Below are positions 27,484-36,316 of a stretch of 64,000 nt of DNA, piece after piece. Position 1 is the stretch's first letter. Every line of letters starts with the position of its first letter. The stretch covers positions 1 through 64,000 of the forward strand of contig CAILJM010000027.1 in NCBI GenBank assembly GCA_903834515.1, in the 5' to 3' direction. Below the pieces are notes generated by a model, which saw nothing but the letters and a program-made list of their open reading frames with translations, made no database searches and had not been told where the DNA came from. The position numbers were made by a program, and so were the translations under genes. The stretch comes from an uncultured Actinomycetes bacterium. Lineage in GTDB: Bacteria; Actinomycetota; Actinomycetes; Nanopelagicales; Nanopelagicaceae.

Positions 27484-28452
27484 CTAAGGCGTGGGTATGG
27501 AATTTGGATTCTCGGTTCGAACCGCCAGAACAAAGGCGATGCGATGGCGACGTCCGACTGGGCGTTCTGCGGTGAGTTTCCAGCCATCAACGGTCACAGT
27601 GCTACCAGGGATCGGAACTCCCCCAAGTTCCTTCGCCATAAAGCCACCGATGCTATCCACATCCTCTTTCTGCTCATCCGAAAGCTTTACTTTGCACGCA
27701 TCTTCGAAATCTTCGACATGCAATCTCGCCGAGAGACGAGCGCTATCCGCATCAAGCCACTCAATTTCAGGAGCTTCCAGGTCATATTCATCTGCAATTT
27801 CCCCAACAATCTCTTCAAGGATATCTTCGATCGTAATTAACCCAGCGGTGCCACCATATTCATCGATGACAATCGCCATATGGATTTGATCCTTCTGCAT
27901 CTCTTTCAATAACTCCGCCGCGGTCTTTGTCTCCGGCACAAAGGTCGCTGGTCGGGAGTGGGCTTCGACTGATTCGGTCTGCTCCGATTCATGATGCTCG
28001 TGGACTCGACGAGCCAAATCTTTTACATAAGCGATTCCAATAACATTATCCAGATTATCTGTGATGACCGGGATCCGAGTGAAACCAGATCGAAGGGCAA
28101 GTGAAAGACCTTGGCGTACCGTCTTTTCACCTTCAATCCAGACCATATCTGTTCTCGGTACCATCAATTCGCGAACTAAGGTATCGCCGAGGTCGAAGAC
28201 AGAATGAATCATCTCTCGTTCAGAATTTTCGACAAGTCCACGCTCACTTGCTTCATCGACCAGCTCGCGAAGTTCTGCTTCATTTGCGTACTGCCTCATG
28301 CCAACGCCGCGGCCAGCAGTGAAGAGATTTATGAACCACCGTATGACTCGATCGGCGGGTTTGAAAAATGGATGCACTGCCGTGAAGTAACCCAGAGCAA
28401 AACCCATTATGAGAAGTGCTATGAGGAGTGCGAGGCTAAGAACGACTCTCAC
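27484..28452 (-). CDS. CorC/HlyC-type CBS-domain protein, short form
   Basis: The 322-residue protein has one or two hydrophobic N-terminal segments (residues 3-24 and a weaker one near 37-46), a CBS pair (about 90-215; MVPRTDMVW and DEYGGTAGLITIEDILEEIVGEI) and a C-terminal CorC/HlyC transporter-associated domain. Full relatives carry a four-helix DUF21 domain of about 180 residues; here most of it is missing. The family is linked to magnesium or cobalt efflux. Its GTG overlaps the ybeY stop by four bases, and ybeY-corC is a conserved pair. Transport ability of so short a form is uncertain. Confidence 0.8.
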   Translation of the reverse strand: MRVVLSLALLIALLIMGFALGYFTAVHPFFKPADRVIRWFINLFTAGRGVGMRQYANEAELRELVDEASERGLVENSEREMIHSVFDLGDTLVRELMVPRTDMVWIEGEKTVRQGLSLALRSGFTRIPVITDNLDNVIGIAYVKDLARRVHEHHESEQTESVEAHSRPATFVPETKTAAELLKEMQKDQIHMAIVIDEYGGTAGLITIEDILEEIVGEIADEYDLEAPEIEWLDADSARLSARLHVEDFEDACKVKLSDEQKEDVDSIGGFMAKELGGVPIPGSTVTVDGWKLTAERPVGRRHRIAFVLAVRTENPNSIPTP

Positions 28453-28892
28453 CGTGAATGAGATTTCCAGGTTGAAAGGATCTTCTCTTGCAAGGCGAAC
28501 ATCACTAACTCTTCCTCTTTTTCAGCATGGTCATACCCTAGGCAATGCAATATCCCATGAATTGTGAGGAGAGCCAACTCATCATCAAGTGAATGGTTGA
28601 CAGCCTGTACAGAAGCAAATGCCGGACAGAGCACAATATCGCCAACGATTCCAGGACCTTCCGCGTGGGAATTCGGTCGCATCTCATCCATGGGAAATGA
28701 CAGAACATCGGTTGGCCCTTCAAGATCCATCCACTCCACATGAAGCTCGCTCATACGGTCTTCGTCAACGAGAGTAATGCTTACATCCGAGTCGGGATGG
28801 ACTCCCATCGTGGTGAGTGTAAATCCCGCAACAGAGATGAGGCCATCTCCATCACATTGCGAATTAGATTCGTTTGAAAGTTCGATAGCCAT
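28449..28892 (-). CDS. ybeY: Endoribonuclease YbeY
   Basis: YbeY is a zinc-dependent RNase for 16S rRNA 3'-end maturation and ribosome quality control. The HGILHCLGYDH motif (three metal-binding histidines) lies near residue 105, and MDLEGPTDVLSFPMDE near 55. The frame extends 48 codons upstream into phoH, but ATG 28890-28892 gives MAIELSNES, matching the mycobacterial start, and a 147-residue product. It overlaps the phoH end by 29 bases, so the two are translationally linked. Confidence 0.95.
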   Translation of the reverse strand: MAIELSNESNSQCDGDGLISVAGFTLTTMGVHPDSDVSITLVDEDRMSELHVEWMDLEGPTDVLSFPMDEMRPNSHAEGPGIVGDIVLCPAFASVQAVNHSLDDELALLTIHGILHCLGYDHAEKEEELVMFALQEKILSTWKSHSR

Positions 28893-29865
28893 CGGTGACA
28901 CCATCCTTTGATTCGCTCTCGTCAAATCGGCCATAGGCTTCGACGATATCGCCGACGAGACGGTTCCTGACGACATCCTCTGAACCAAGATGCATGAAGG
29001 AGATATCTTCGACGTTCGAGAGAACATTTTGAACAACCGCTAAACCTGACTTGGCGTAATTTGGTAGATCCACCTGCGTCACATCTCCGGTGATCACCAT
29101 CTTCGATCCAAAACCAAGGCGGGTGAGGAACATTTTCATCTGTTCTGGAGAGGTATTCTGCGCCTCGTCCAAAATAACAAAAGCATCGTTCAGCGTGCGC
29201 CCTCGCATATATGCAAGCGGGGCAATCTCAATAATCCCAGACTGCATGAGACGTGGGATTGACTCCTGATCAATCATGTCGTGCAGCGCATCGAAAAGTG
29301 GGCGAAGATACGGATCGATCTTCTCTTGCAATGTACCTGGAAGAAATCCAAGTCTCTCCCCTGCTTCGACGGCAGGACGAGTAAGAATTATGCGATTCAC
29401 TTCTTTGGCTTGTAAGGATTGAATTGCCTTAGCCATAGCTAGATATGTCTTACCTGTACCCGCGGGTCCGAGGCCAAAAGTTATCGTATGACTATCGATC
29501 GCTTCCACATAGCGTTTTTGATTTGCCGTCTTTGGCCTAATGCTCTTGCCGCGATTACTCAGAATATTGAGGGAGAGTATTTCCGCTGGGTGATCCTGAG
29601 GAGTTCGCTTAACCATCGCGATAGATCGCTCAATCGAATCAGTTGTGAGTGATTGACCACCACGAAGAAGAACGAGTAACTCCTTGATAAGTTCTTCAAG
29701 AGCCTTTGCTTCTTCAAGGTCACCCTTGATGATGATCTCATTTCCGCGGACAGTGATGATGGCGAGGGAAAATGTGCTCTCTAAAATTCGGAGGTATGCA
29801 TCTTGAGGTCCGACAAGGGCGACCATAGGAATCGCGGTTGGGACAGTGATCACGGTTGAATCCAT
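28864..29865 (-). CDS. phoH: PhoH-like ATPase
   Basis: PhoH proteins are ATPases with probable RNA-helicase-like roles, often linked to YbeY. The 333-residue protein has Walker A GPAGTGKTYLA near residue 143 and the Walker B region VILDEAQN near 243; the first ~110 residues include a KH-like RNA-binding region. The open frame continues 70 codons upstream, across the HIT gene, but TAGGAT seven bases before ATG 29863-29865 and the family N-terminus support this start. phoH-ybeY-corC is a widely conserved run. Confidence 0.95.
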   Translation of the reverse strand: MDSTVITVPTAIPMVALVGPQDAYLRILESTFSLAIITVRGNEIIIKGDLEEAKALEELIKELLVLLRGGQSLTTDSIERSIAMVKRTPQDHPAEILSLNILSNRGKSIRPKTANQKRYVEAIDSHTITFGLGPAGTGKTYLAMAKAIQSLQAKEVNRIILTRPAVEAGERLGFLPGTLQEKIDPYLRPLFDALHDMIDQESIPRLMQSGIIEIAPLAYMRGRTLNDAFVILDEAQNTSPEQMKMFLTRLGFGSKMVITGDVTQVDLPNYAKSGLAVVQNVLSNVEDISFMHLGSEDVVRNRLVGDIVEAYGRFDESESKDGVTDGYRTFKRI

Positions 29866-29872
29866 TACTTCA

Positions 29873-29878
29873 ATCCTA
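29873..29878 (-). promoter_or_regulatory. -10 box before phoH
   Basis: TAGGAT, seven bases, then ATG 29863-29865; it lies in the 16-base gap after the HIT gene. Confidence 0.4.
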
Positions 29879-29881
29879 CGA

Positions 29882-30214
29882 TTAACCAGGCGGCCACGCG
29901 AATGGACGACCTCCCAATAGGTGAAGATGGGCGTGAAATACACTCTGTCCAGCCGAGCTCCCCGTGTTGAAGAGAGTGCGATGGCCCGTAAGCCCCTCGA
30001 CGCGGGCGAGCTCTTCTGCCACCACGAAGAGATGAGAAAGCGTCTCAGGCTCTCGCGCTGCGAGTTCTTCAACATCTGCGTGATGAGTCCTTGGGATGAT
30101 CAAAATATGGGTGGGCGCTTGCGGATCTAGATCCCTAAAAGCCAAGACCCGATCATCCTCATAGAGGAATTGCGTAGTGAGCTCTCCGGCGGCGATTTTG
30201 CAAAAGATGCACAT
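29882..30214 (-). CDS. HIT-family nucleotide hydrolase
   Basis: The 110-residue protein has the histidine triad FHAHLHLLGG near residues 93-102 and the N-terminal zinc-type motif CIFCKIAAGE. HIT proteins (HinT group) hydrolyse AMP-linked compounds such as aminoacyl-AMP. It stands between rsmE and phoH, a frequent actinobacterial order. The start is set by a -10 box six bases before the ATG. Confidence 0.93.
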   Translation of the reverse strand: MCIFCKIAAGELTTQFLYEDDRVLAFRDLDPQAPTHILIIPRTHHADVEELAAREPETLSHLFVVAEELARVEGLTGHRTLFNTGSSAGQSVFHAHLHLLGGRPFAWPPG

Positions 30215-30220
30215 ATCTAG

Positions 30221-30226
30221 ACTCTA
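30221..30226 (-). promoter_or_regulatory. -10 box for leaderless HIT gene
   Basis: TAGAGT, six bases, then ATG 30212-30214, in the 28-base gap after rsmE. Confidence 0.5.
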
Positions 30227-30242
30227 ACTCCTGACCCTCTGA

Positions 30243-30965
30243 TTACCAATGCTTCATCAGTGCTTGAACTGCAGAAAGTCCGGCCATGCCAGCGTGAGCG
30301 GAGCGGATCACTGGATTTCCGAGGCGAACAATCTTTCCCCCGATCGCCTCAAGTTCACGAAGTTCATCGGTACTTATGCCACCCTCTGGACCAATCACGA
30401 GAACGATCTGTTCGAGAGAGATCACCGCCGGTGAGACGACGACGCTGATTTTCTCGTGCGCTGATTCGTGCAAGACCAGAAGTAGCGAGCGTGAGGTAAA
30501 ACGCTCTCGAATCTGTGAGAGTGAGATTGGTCTTTCGACTTCCGGGATGCTGTAGCGGCGAGATTGTTTGCAGGAGGCAACGGCTGCACTCTGCCATTTT
30601 TCGTGCATCTCCTCTTTCCACTTCGAAATACAGCGATCCGATTGCCATGGAATTATGCGATCAACGCCGGCTTCAACCAATAGTTCTATCGTTTCACGGG
30701 CTCGGTCAGATTTAGTGAGGGCTTGTATGACAACAAACTCCGGATGGGAGCGCGAGGTATATCCGCGATTCTCTATTCCTATCGTGAAATTCTTCTTATC
30801 GATTGTCGTAATTCTGCCTTGGACCCAATTTCCACGCCCATCAGCAACCTGGAGTTCTTCGCCAACGTTCATTCGCATCACCTTTATTGCATGGTGCGCC
30901 TCATCCCCGCCAATAACAAGAGTGCTGCCATCAGATAGCTCGGGGACAAAGAAGAGAGAGAGCAT
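30243..30965 (-). CDS. rsmE: 16S rRNA (uracil1498-N3)-methyltransferase
   Basis: RsmE methylates U1498 of 16S rRNA. The 240-residue SPOUT-fold protein has an N-terminal PUA-like domain with HHAIKVMRMNVG near residue 24, and the knotted C-terminal domain with LVIGPEGGISTDEL near 188 and LGNPVIRSAHAG near 213, where the family more often has an arginine-leucine-arginine core. Its ATG shares one base with the dnaJ TAA, so it is coupled to dnaJ. hrcA-dnaJ-rsmE is a common run. Confidence 0.93.
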   Translation of the reverse strand: MLSLFFVPELSDGSTLVIGGDEAHHAIKVMRMNVGEELQVADGRGNWVQGRITTIDKKNFTIGIENRGYTSRSHPEFVVIQALTKSDRARETIELLVEAGVDRIIPWQSDRCISKWKEEMHEKWQSAAVASCKQSRRYSIPEVERPISLSQIRERFTSRSLLLVLHESAHEKISVVVSPAVISLEQIVLVIGPEGGISTDELRELEAIGGKIVRLGNPVIRSAHAGMAGLSAVQALMKHW

Positions 30966-32086
30966 TAGCGATTAAAAACATCTCTGAATCGGCCAAAGAG
31001 CCCTGAGTCGGTCTTCTCATCACGTCGATGAATGTCGACGGTCGAGGATTCTTCACGACGAAGCGTCGCAAGCTTCTTCAAGAGTTCTTCCTCCTCTTTG
31101 CTTAATTTTGTCGGCGTTGAAACATGAAGATGAACTATCAGATCGCCACGACTTCCCCCGCGCAATCGAGCCATACCAAGTTCTTTTAAGAGAATAGTTT
31201 GGCCGCTTTGCACGCCCGGCTTAAAGGCAACTTTTCGCTCTCCATCTAGCGTTTCGATCATTACCTCGCCGCCAAGAGCAGCAGAGCTCATTGGTATAGA
31301 AACCGATAGGTGAAGATTAATTCCATCGCGAATTAAATAAGGATGCTCACTTTCGATGATTTCGACATAGAGATCACCTGCCGGGCCACCGCCTGGCCCC
31401 ACTTCGCCTTGGCCGGTAAGTTGAATGCGATTTCCGGTTTCAACGCCGGCTGGAATCTTCACCGTAATCGTCTTTCGAGCACGAACGCGACCATCACCGG
31501 CACACTCACTACACGGAGACTTGATAATAGAACCGTATCCCTGACAGGAGGCGCATGGTCGGCTTGTCATGACCTGCCCGATGAATGATCGTTGAACCTG
31601 CTGAACTTCACCTCGGCCTCGGCAGATGTCACACGTGGAGGGTTGTGCGCCGTCGGCACATCCGGTCCCGTGACATTTACTACAAGAAATTGCCGTCTCT
31701 ACTTCGAACTCGCGCTCTACGCCAAAGCAGGCTTCGGCGAGATCTACCTCAATGCGAATAAGAGCATCCTGTCCCGCGCGCATCCGACTTCGCGGCCCAC
31801 GGCTTCCGCCGCCTCCAAAGAAGGCATCCATAATGTCGCCGAAGCCAAAGTTTGCGCCGCCTCCGCCGAATTGCGAGAAGGGATCGCCACCCATGTCATA
31901 ACTCTGTCGCTTTTGAGAGTCACTCAGTACTTCGTAAGCAGTGGTAACGCTTTTAAATTTCTCAGCGGATGCCGGATCTGGATTTACATCCGGGTGTAAT
32001 TCTCTAGCAAGTTTGCGATAAGCCTTCTTTATCTCGTCGGCCGAAGCATCGCGTTCGACTCCAAGAACTGAATAATGATCTGACAC
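30965..32086 (-). CDS. dnaJ: Chaperone DnaJ
   Basis: DnaJ stimulates DnaK and binds unfolded proteins. The 373-residue protein has a J domain with HPD near residue 32, a short glycine/phenylalanine region, four zinc repeats ([32 protein letters not shown]) and the C-terminal substrate domains. It starts at GTG overlapping the hrcA TAG by one base. It belongs to the hrcA-linked DnaJ2 type; dnaK and grpE are not in the window. Confidence 0.97.
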   Translation of the reverse strand: MSDHYSVLGVERDASADEIKKAYRKLARELHPDVNPDPASAEKFKSVTTAYEVLSDSQKRQSYDMGGDPFSQFGGGGANFGFGDIMDAFFGGGGSRGPRSRMRAGQDALIRIEVDLAEACFGVEREFEVETAISCSKCHGTGCADGAQPSTCDICRGRGEVQQVQRSFIGQVMTSRPCASCQGYGSIIKSPCSECAGDGRVRARKTITVKIPAGVETGNRIQLTGQGEVGPGGGPAGDLYVEIIESEHPYLIRDGINLHLSVSIPMSSAALGGEVMIETLDGERKVAFKPGVQSGQTILLKELGMARLRGGSRGDLIVHLHVSTPTKLSKEEEELLKKLATLRREESSTVDIHRRDEKTDSGLFGRFRDVFNR

Positions 32087-32790
32087 TAACGAACCTCATT
32101 ATCAAAGAATTTACTGATATATCGAGCAACGGCATGAACTGCCCCCATCGAACCTGAGTAATCCATCCGAGTTGGCCCCAATATTCCGATAGCACCCGCA
32201 CCGGCACTCATGCTCACGACACTTGTTGACTGCAGGTTTGCCGTTGTCTGCTCAGCGCCAATTTTAACGTTAATTAATGTTCCGGCATCTGCAAGCAATT
32301 TCAAGAGAACCACTTGCTCCTCGAGCGCCTCAAGAATTGGGTAGAGATCCGATGCGCTTTCGTAATGCGATCGAGCTAAGTTTGCGGTTCCAGAGAGGAC
32401 CACGCGATCTTGGTCAGGAATCTGCACGATCGCAACGTGGTGGGTTATTTGAGCGAGAAGGCGAACTGCTCGTTGCGCGACTTCGTCGGGCTGCGCGGCA
32501 CCGGACATAAAGTTTTCAATCGCTCTCCGCTCGCCCGAAGAGAGCGGCTTTATTTGAGCGATCTTGTCGACGAAGATTCGGTATCCGTGATTTGTCGGAA
32601 TCCGACCAGCGCTCGTATGCGGCTGAGTGATCAATCCAGCATCTTCAAGGAGCGCCATCTCATTTCGAATTGTTGCAGGTGAGACGCCTAAGCCGTGACG
32701 CTCGGCAATAGCCTTTGAACCTACCGGTTCTTCGGTAGTGACGTACTCCTCCACGATCGCTCGCAGAATCTCAAGTTGGCGCTCATGCAT
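32086..32790 (-). CDS. hrcA: Heat-shock repressor HrcA, internally shortened
   Basis: HrcA represses chaperone genes by binding the CIRCE element. The N-terminal winged helix ([19 protein letters not shown], residues 36-54) is intact, as is the C-terminal end ([22 protein letters not shown]). The whole is only 234 residues against about 340 usual. After [15 protein letters not shown] (near residue 120) the sequence jumps to [12 protein letters not shown], so roughly 100 residues of the middle, including the inserted dimerisation domain, are missing in frame. AAGG precedes the ATG. I saw no CIRCE element in the window. Confidence 0.9.
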   Translation of the reverse strand: MHERQLEILRAIVEEYVTTEEPVGSKAIAERHGLGVSPATIRNEMALLEDAGLITQPHTSAGRIPTNHGYRIFVDKIAQIKPLSSGERRAIENFMSGAAQPDEVAQRAVRLLAQITHHVAIVQIPDQDRVVLSGTANLARSHYESASDLYPILEALEEQVVLLKLLADAGTLINVKIGAEQTTANLQSTSVVSMSAGAGAIGILGPTRMDYSGSMGAVHAVARYISKFFDNEVR

Positions 32791-32805
32791 GATCGCCTTA
32801 CTCTA

Positions 32806-33969
32806 CTAGAGGACCAATTCGCGCACGATTCGATCAGCAACGAGCCGCCCGCTCTGAGTCAACGTGATCTCGCCTGCGCTCCAAGCCTCTTCTTCGAAAT
32901 AATTCTCACTTCGGAAATTCTCCAAGATCGCCATCTGCTCAAGGTTAAATTGCTCCAGGCGCATTCCGCGTGGCAGGCGAAGGCGCAGCATGATCTCTTC
33001 TCGAGCGATCTCCTCGCTCGTCAAGACCTCCTGATCAAGCATCGGAGCTTGCTCATTCTCAATCCGTTCGCGATAGGCAGTTGGATGCTTCACATTCCAC
33101 CAACGACGTCCATCAATATGCGAGTGAGCTCCAGGGCCGATGCCCCACCAATTTTCTGTCAGCCAGTAACGAATGTTATGACGGCTAGGCGAACCTGATT
33201 TCGACCAGTTGCTAATTTCATACCAATTAAATCCGGCTGCTCGAAACTTCTCATCAGCCAAAATATATTTATCGGCAGTTTCATCATCATCCGGAATCAC
33301 AATTTCCCCGCGCTTTACCTGTGCCGCCAATTTCGTACCTTGCTCGACAATCAACGCGTAAGCTGAAATATGTGTGATATCGAGCGAGAGTGCGGCATCG
33401 AGTGTTCTCAGCCAGTCCTCTTTGCTCTCACCGGGTGAGCCGTAAATGAGGTCGATTGAAATCTCTTCAAAGCCAACTTCTCGAGCCCACGTCACAACCT
33501 TGGCTATATTCTCTGGATCGTGAGTGCGATCGAGCACTTGTAAGACATGTGGCACGGCGCTCTGCATGCCGATTGATAACCGATTAATTCCGGCATCCCG
33601 ATAGCCGATGAGACGCTCCTTGGTGATCGTATCTGGATTAGCTTCAAGGGTGATCTCGCAATCTTGAGTCAACTCAAATCGCGTACCTATGGCATCGATG
33701 ACTCGCTTCAGATCATGTGGCTCCATCAAACTTGGGGTCCCGCCCCCGAAAAAGATAGTCGGCACCTTTGATGCAGTGGAAAAAGTTCGAGCCATGCTAA
33801 TTTCACCGAGCATGAGATCGATGTAATCGCGAGATATCTCCGTCAACGACGATTCAACCTTTAATTCCGCAGGCGTATAGGTGTTGAAATCACAGTAGCC
33901 GCATCGTTTTACGCAGTATGGGATATGAATATAGAAGGAGAGCTCAGATTGTGATGCAGAAGCCGGCAT
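32806..33969 (-). CDS. hemW: HemW-type radical SAM protein
   Basis: HemW binds haem and a [4Fe-4S] cluster and is thought to act as a haem chaperone; older annotations call it oxygen-independent coproporphyrinogen oxidase. The 387-residue protein has IPYCVKRCGYCDFN near residues 16-29, with the three radical SAM cysteines. It follows lepA by two bases and precedes hrcA by 15. lepA-hemW-hrcA-dnaJ is standard in actinobacteria. Confidence 0.94.
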   Translation of the reverse strand: MPASASQSELSFYIHIPYCVKRCGYCDFNTYTPAELKVESSLTEISRDYIDLMLGEISMARTFSTASKVPTIFFGGGTPSLMEPHDLKRVIDAIGTRFELTQDCEITLEANPDTITKERLIGYRDAGINRLSIGMQSAVPHVLQVLDRTHDPENIAKVVTWAREVGFEEISIDLIYGSPGESKEDWLRTLDAALSLDITHISAYALIVEQGTKLAAQVKRGEIVIPDDDETADKYILADEKFRAAGFNWYEISNWSKSGSPSRHNIRYWLTENWWGIGPGAHSHIDGRRWWNVKHPTAYRERIENEQAPMLDQEVLTSEEIAREEIMLRLRLPRGMRLEQFNLEQMAILENFRSENYFEEEAWSAGEITLTQSGRLVADRIVRELVL

Positions 33970-33971
33970 GG

Positions 33972-35837
33972 CTACTTCTTTGCTTCCTTGGACTTCTCGT
34001 CATCAGTTGTGAGCGCTGCGATGAATGCTTCCTGAGGAACTTCAACGCGTCCTACCATCTTCATTCGCTTCTTACCCTCTTTTTGCTTCTCAAGAAGCTT
34101 GCGCTTACGAGAGATATCTCCACCGTAACACTTCGCTAAGACATCCTTACGAATCGCACGGATTGATTCACGGGCAATGATCCGCGATCCAATTGCCGCC
34201 TGAATGGGAATTTCAAATTGTTGACGAGGGATCAATTCCCGAAGTTTTGTTGTCATCATGACGCCGTAACTGTATGCCTTTTCGCGATGAACGATCGCGC
34301 TAAACGCATCTACTTTCTCGCCTTGCAGCAAAATATCTACCTTAACAAGATCGCCCTCGGCCTCACCAATTGGTTCGTAATCCAAGGAGGCATAACCTCG
34401 AGTGCGGGATTTTAATTGATCAAAGAAATCAAAGACGATTTCGGCAAGTGGGAGCGTGTAACGAATCTCTACGCGGTCCTCAGAAAGATAATCCATGCCA
34501 AGTAACGTTCCGCGACGCTGCTGGCAAAGCTCCATAATTGCACCAATAAACTCCGAAGGCGCGAGGACGGTGGCTCTGACAATCGGCTCTTCAACCTTCA
34601 TGATCTTGCCATCGGGGAATTCGCTTGGATTGGTAACAATCAACTCTTTTTCAGAGTCATCTGTTACGCGATAGACGACGTTGGGTGCCGTCGAAATAAG
34701 TGCAAGCCCAGCTTCTCGTTCTAAGCGCTCTCTGACAATTTCCATGTGGAGCAGACCAAGGAATCCGCAACGGAATCCAAATCCAAGCGCTGCGGAATTT
34801 TCGGGTTCAAAAACTAGCGCTGCATCGTTCAATTGCAATTTATCGAGAGCTTCGCGCAACATGGGATACTCGGCGCCATCAAGTGGGAAGAGTCCAGAGA
34901 AGACCATTGGTCGTGGATCTTTATAACCTGAGAGGGCCTTATCTGTTGGGCGCTGGTAATTTGTCACGGTATCACCGACACGAGATTGTCGTACATCTTT
35001 CACACCGGTGATGAGATACCCCACCTCACCGACACCTAAACCTTTGCTCGCAACTGGCTCTGGCGAAATAACGCCAACTTCAAGCATTTCGTGACGAACT
35101 CCGGTCGAGAACATTTGGATCTGATCGCGAGTAGAGAGATGGCCATCGACAACTCGTACGTATGTGACAACGCCTCGATATGAGTCATAGACAGAGTCAA
35201 AGATAAGTGCGCGCGCCGGAGCATTAGGGTCTCCAACTGGTGCGGGGATCTGCTTAACAATCTGATCGAGAAGTTCTTCGACTCCAGCGCCAGTCTTGCC
35301 GGAAACTCGCAAGCAATCCTCTGGCTGGCATCCGATCAACTTCGCTAACTCTTCCGCAAACTTTTCAGGCTGTGCAGCTGGAAGGTCGATTTTATTGAGA
35401 ACAGGAATGATGGTTAAGTTATTCTCCATCGCAAGGTAGAGATTAGCTAAAGTCTGAGCTTCGATTCCTTGAGCGCAATCGACTAAGAGAACTGCGCCTT
35501 CGCATGCAGCGAGAGATCGAGAGACTTCGTAAGTGAAATCTACGTGACCGGGTGTATCGATCATATTGAGAATATATTCTTGGCCATCAATTCCCGAGCG
35601 CCATGGGAGTCGAACCGCTTGCGACTTAATGGTAATTCCGCGCTCACGCTCGATATCCATGCGGTCGAGATATTGTGCGCGCATATTTCTCTGCTCAACT
35701 ACCTCAGTAATACCCAACATTCGATCTGCAAGCGTAGATTTGCCGTGATCGATATGCGCGATGATGCAGAAATTTCGAATCTGCGCAGGGTTAGTCTGAG
35801 AAGGTTGTGGAGCCTTGGCTAATGGAATGGCAGGCAT
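33972..35837 (-). CDS. lepA: Elongation factor 4 (LepA)
   Basis: LepA is a ribosome-binding GTPase related to EF-G that acts in initiation or back-translocation under stress. The 621-residue protein has G1 AHIDHGKST near residue 28, the switch motif DTPGHVDF near 92, NKID near 147, and the unique C-terminal domain rich in lysine ([22 protein letters not shown]). The ATG at 35835-35837 has AGG five bases upstream. It lies between rpsT and hemW. Confidence 0.97.
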   Translation of the reverse strand: MPAIPLAKAPQPSQTNPAQIRNFCIIAHIDHGKSTLADRMLGITEVVEQRNMRAQYLDRMDIERERGITIKSQAVRLPWRSGIDGQEYILNMIDTPGHVDFTYEVSRSLAACEGAVLLVDCAQGIEAQTLANLYLAMENNLTIIPVLNKIDLPAAQPEKFAEELAKLIGCQPEDCLRVSGKTGAGVEELLDQIVKQIPAPVGDPNAPARALIFDSVYDSYRGVVTYVRVVDGHLSTRDQIQMFSTGVRHEMLEVGVISPEPVASKGLGVGEVGYLITGVKDVRQSRVGDTVTNYQRPTDKALSGYKDPRPMVFSGLFPLDGAEYPMLREALDKLQLNDAALVFEPENSAALGFGFRCGFLGLLHMEIVRERLEREAGLALISTAPNVVYRVTDDSEKELIVTNPSEFPDGKIMKVEEPIVRATVLAPSEFIGAIMELCQQRRGTLLGMDYLSEDRVEIRYTLPLAEIVFDFFDQLKSRTRGYASLDYEPIGEAEGDLVKVDILLQGEKVDAFSAIVHREKAYSYGVMMTTKLRELIPRQQFEIPIQAAIGSRIIARESIRAIRKDVLAKCYGGDISRKRKLLEKQKEGKKRMKMVGRVEVPQEAFIAALTTDDEKSKEAKK

Positions 35838-35886
35838 ATCTACCTACAGTCCGTAGACTTTTTCAGATCCGTTGAAGATCGAAGAT

Positions 35887-36153
35887 TTACTTGGAAGCTT
35901 TGTTGGCTTGCTTAGCGAGCGCAGACTTCTTATTTGCTGCAGCGTTTGCATGGATGACGCCCTTTGTAACAGCGACATCGAGAGTCTTTGTAGCAACGCG
36001 TAGCTCTTCTTTGATAGCAGTAGCATCTCCAGCAGCAACTGCATCCTTGAAGCGGCGGATGGCGGTCTTCAGGCCTGAGCGAGCTGACTTGTTACGTGCC
36101 TGAGCCTTCTCATTGGTCTTAATACGCTTGATCTGCGACTTGATATTTGCCAC
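35887..36153 (-). CDS. rpsT: 30S ribosomal protein S20
   Basis: S20 is an 88-residue helical protein of the small subunit. The sequence [18 protein letters not shown]... and the C-terminal [14 protein letters not shown] are standard. The start codon is GTG at 36151-36153 with AAGG nine bases upstream. It is preceded by a leader with a promoter, hairpins and a G-rich repeat, and divides holA from lepA. Confidence 0.96.
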   Translation of the reverse strand: MANIKSQIKRIKTNEKAQARNKSARSGLKTAIRRFKDAVAAGDATAIKEELRVATKTLDVAVTKGVIHANAAANKKSALAKQANKASK

Positions 36154-36170
36154 GTGAAGATTACCTTTTC

Positions 36171-36196
36171 TAAAAAATTACCCGGCCCTTATGGGC
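36171..36196 (-). promoter_or_regulatory. Hairpin plus U-run in the rpsT leader
   Basis: On the minus strand GCCC-ATAA-GGGC (36185-36196) is followed by CGGGTAATTTTTTA just before the ribosome-binding site. It looks like an attenuator or weak terminator inside the leader. The short four-pair stem keeps confidence low. Confidence 0.35.
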
Positions 36197-36210
36197 GCGG
36201 TGAAGGGGAA

Positions 36211-36240
36211 AGGCTATCAGCCGATAGCGCCTTGGCTCAA
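36211..36240 (-). promoter_or_regulatory. Possible rpsT promoter
   Basis: TTGAGC (36235-36240) and TAGCCT (36211-36216) are 18 bases apart. Transcription would start near 36204, giving a leader of about 50 bases. Confidence 0.45.
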
Positions 36241-36251
36241 ACTGAGCAGTT

Positions 36252-36314
36252 CCGCTCTTCCGCTCTTCCACTAGTCCCACTAGTCCCACTAGTCCCACCA
36301 GCCCCACCAGCCCC
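36252..36314. repeat. Tandem repeats between holA and rpsT
   Basis: Two CCGCTCTT units are followed by three ACTAGTCCC and two ACCAGCCCC units. On the holA/rpsT mRNA strand the array reads as five G3-G4 runs with five- or six-base spacers, a possible G-quadruplex, starting three bases after the holA stop codon. Confidence 0.85.
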
Positions 36315-36316
36315 TT

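Noticed and set aside
32791-36200. CIRCE element for HrcA
   Set aside because: I looked for TTAGCACTC-n9-GAGTGCTAA near hrcA, hemW, lepA and rpsT and did not see it.
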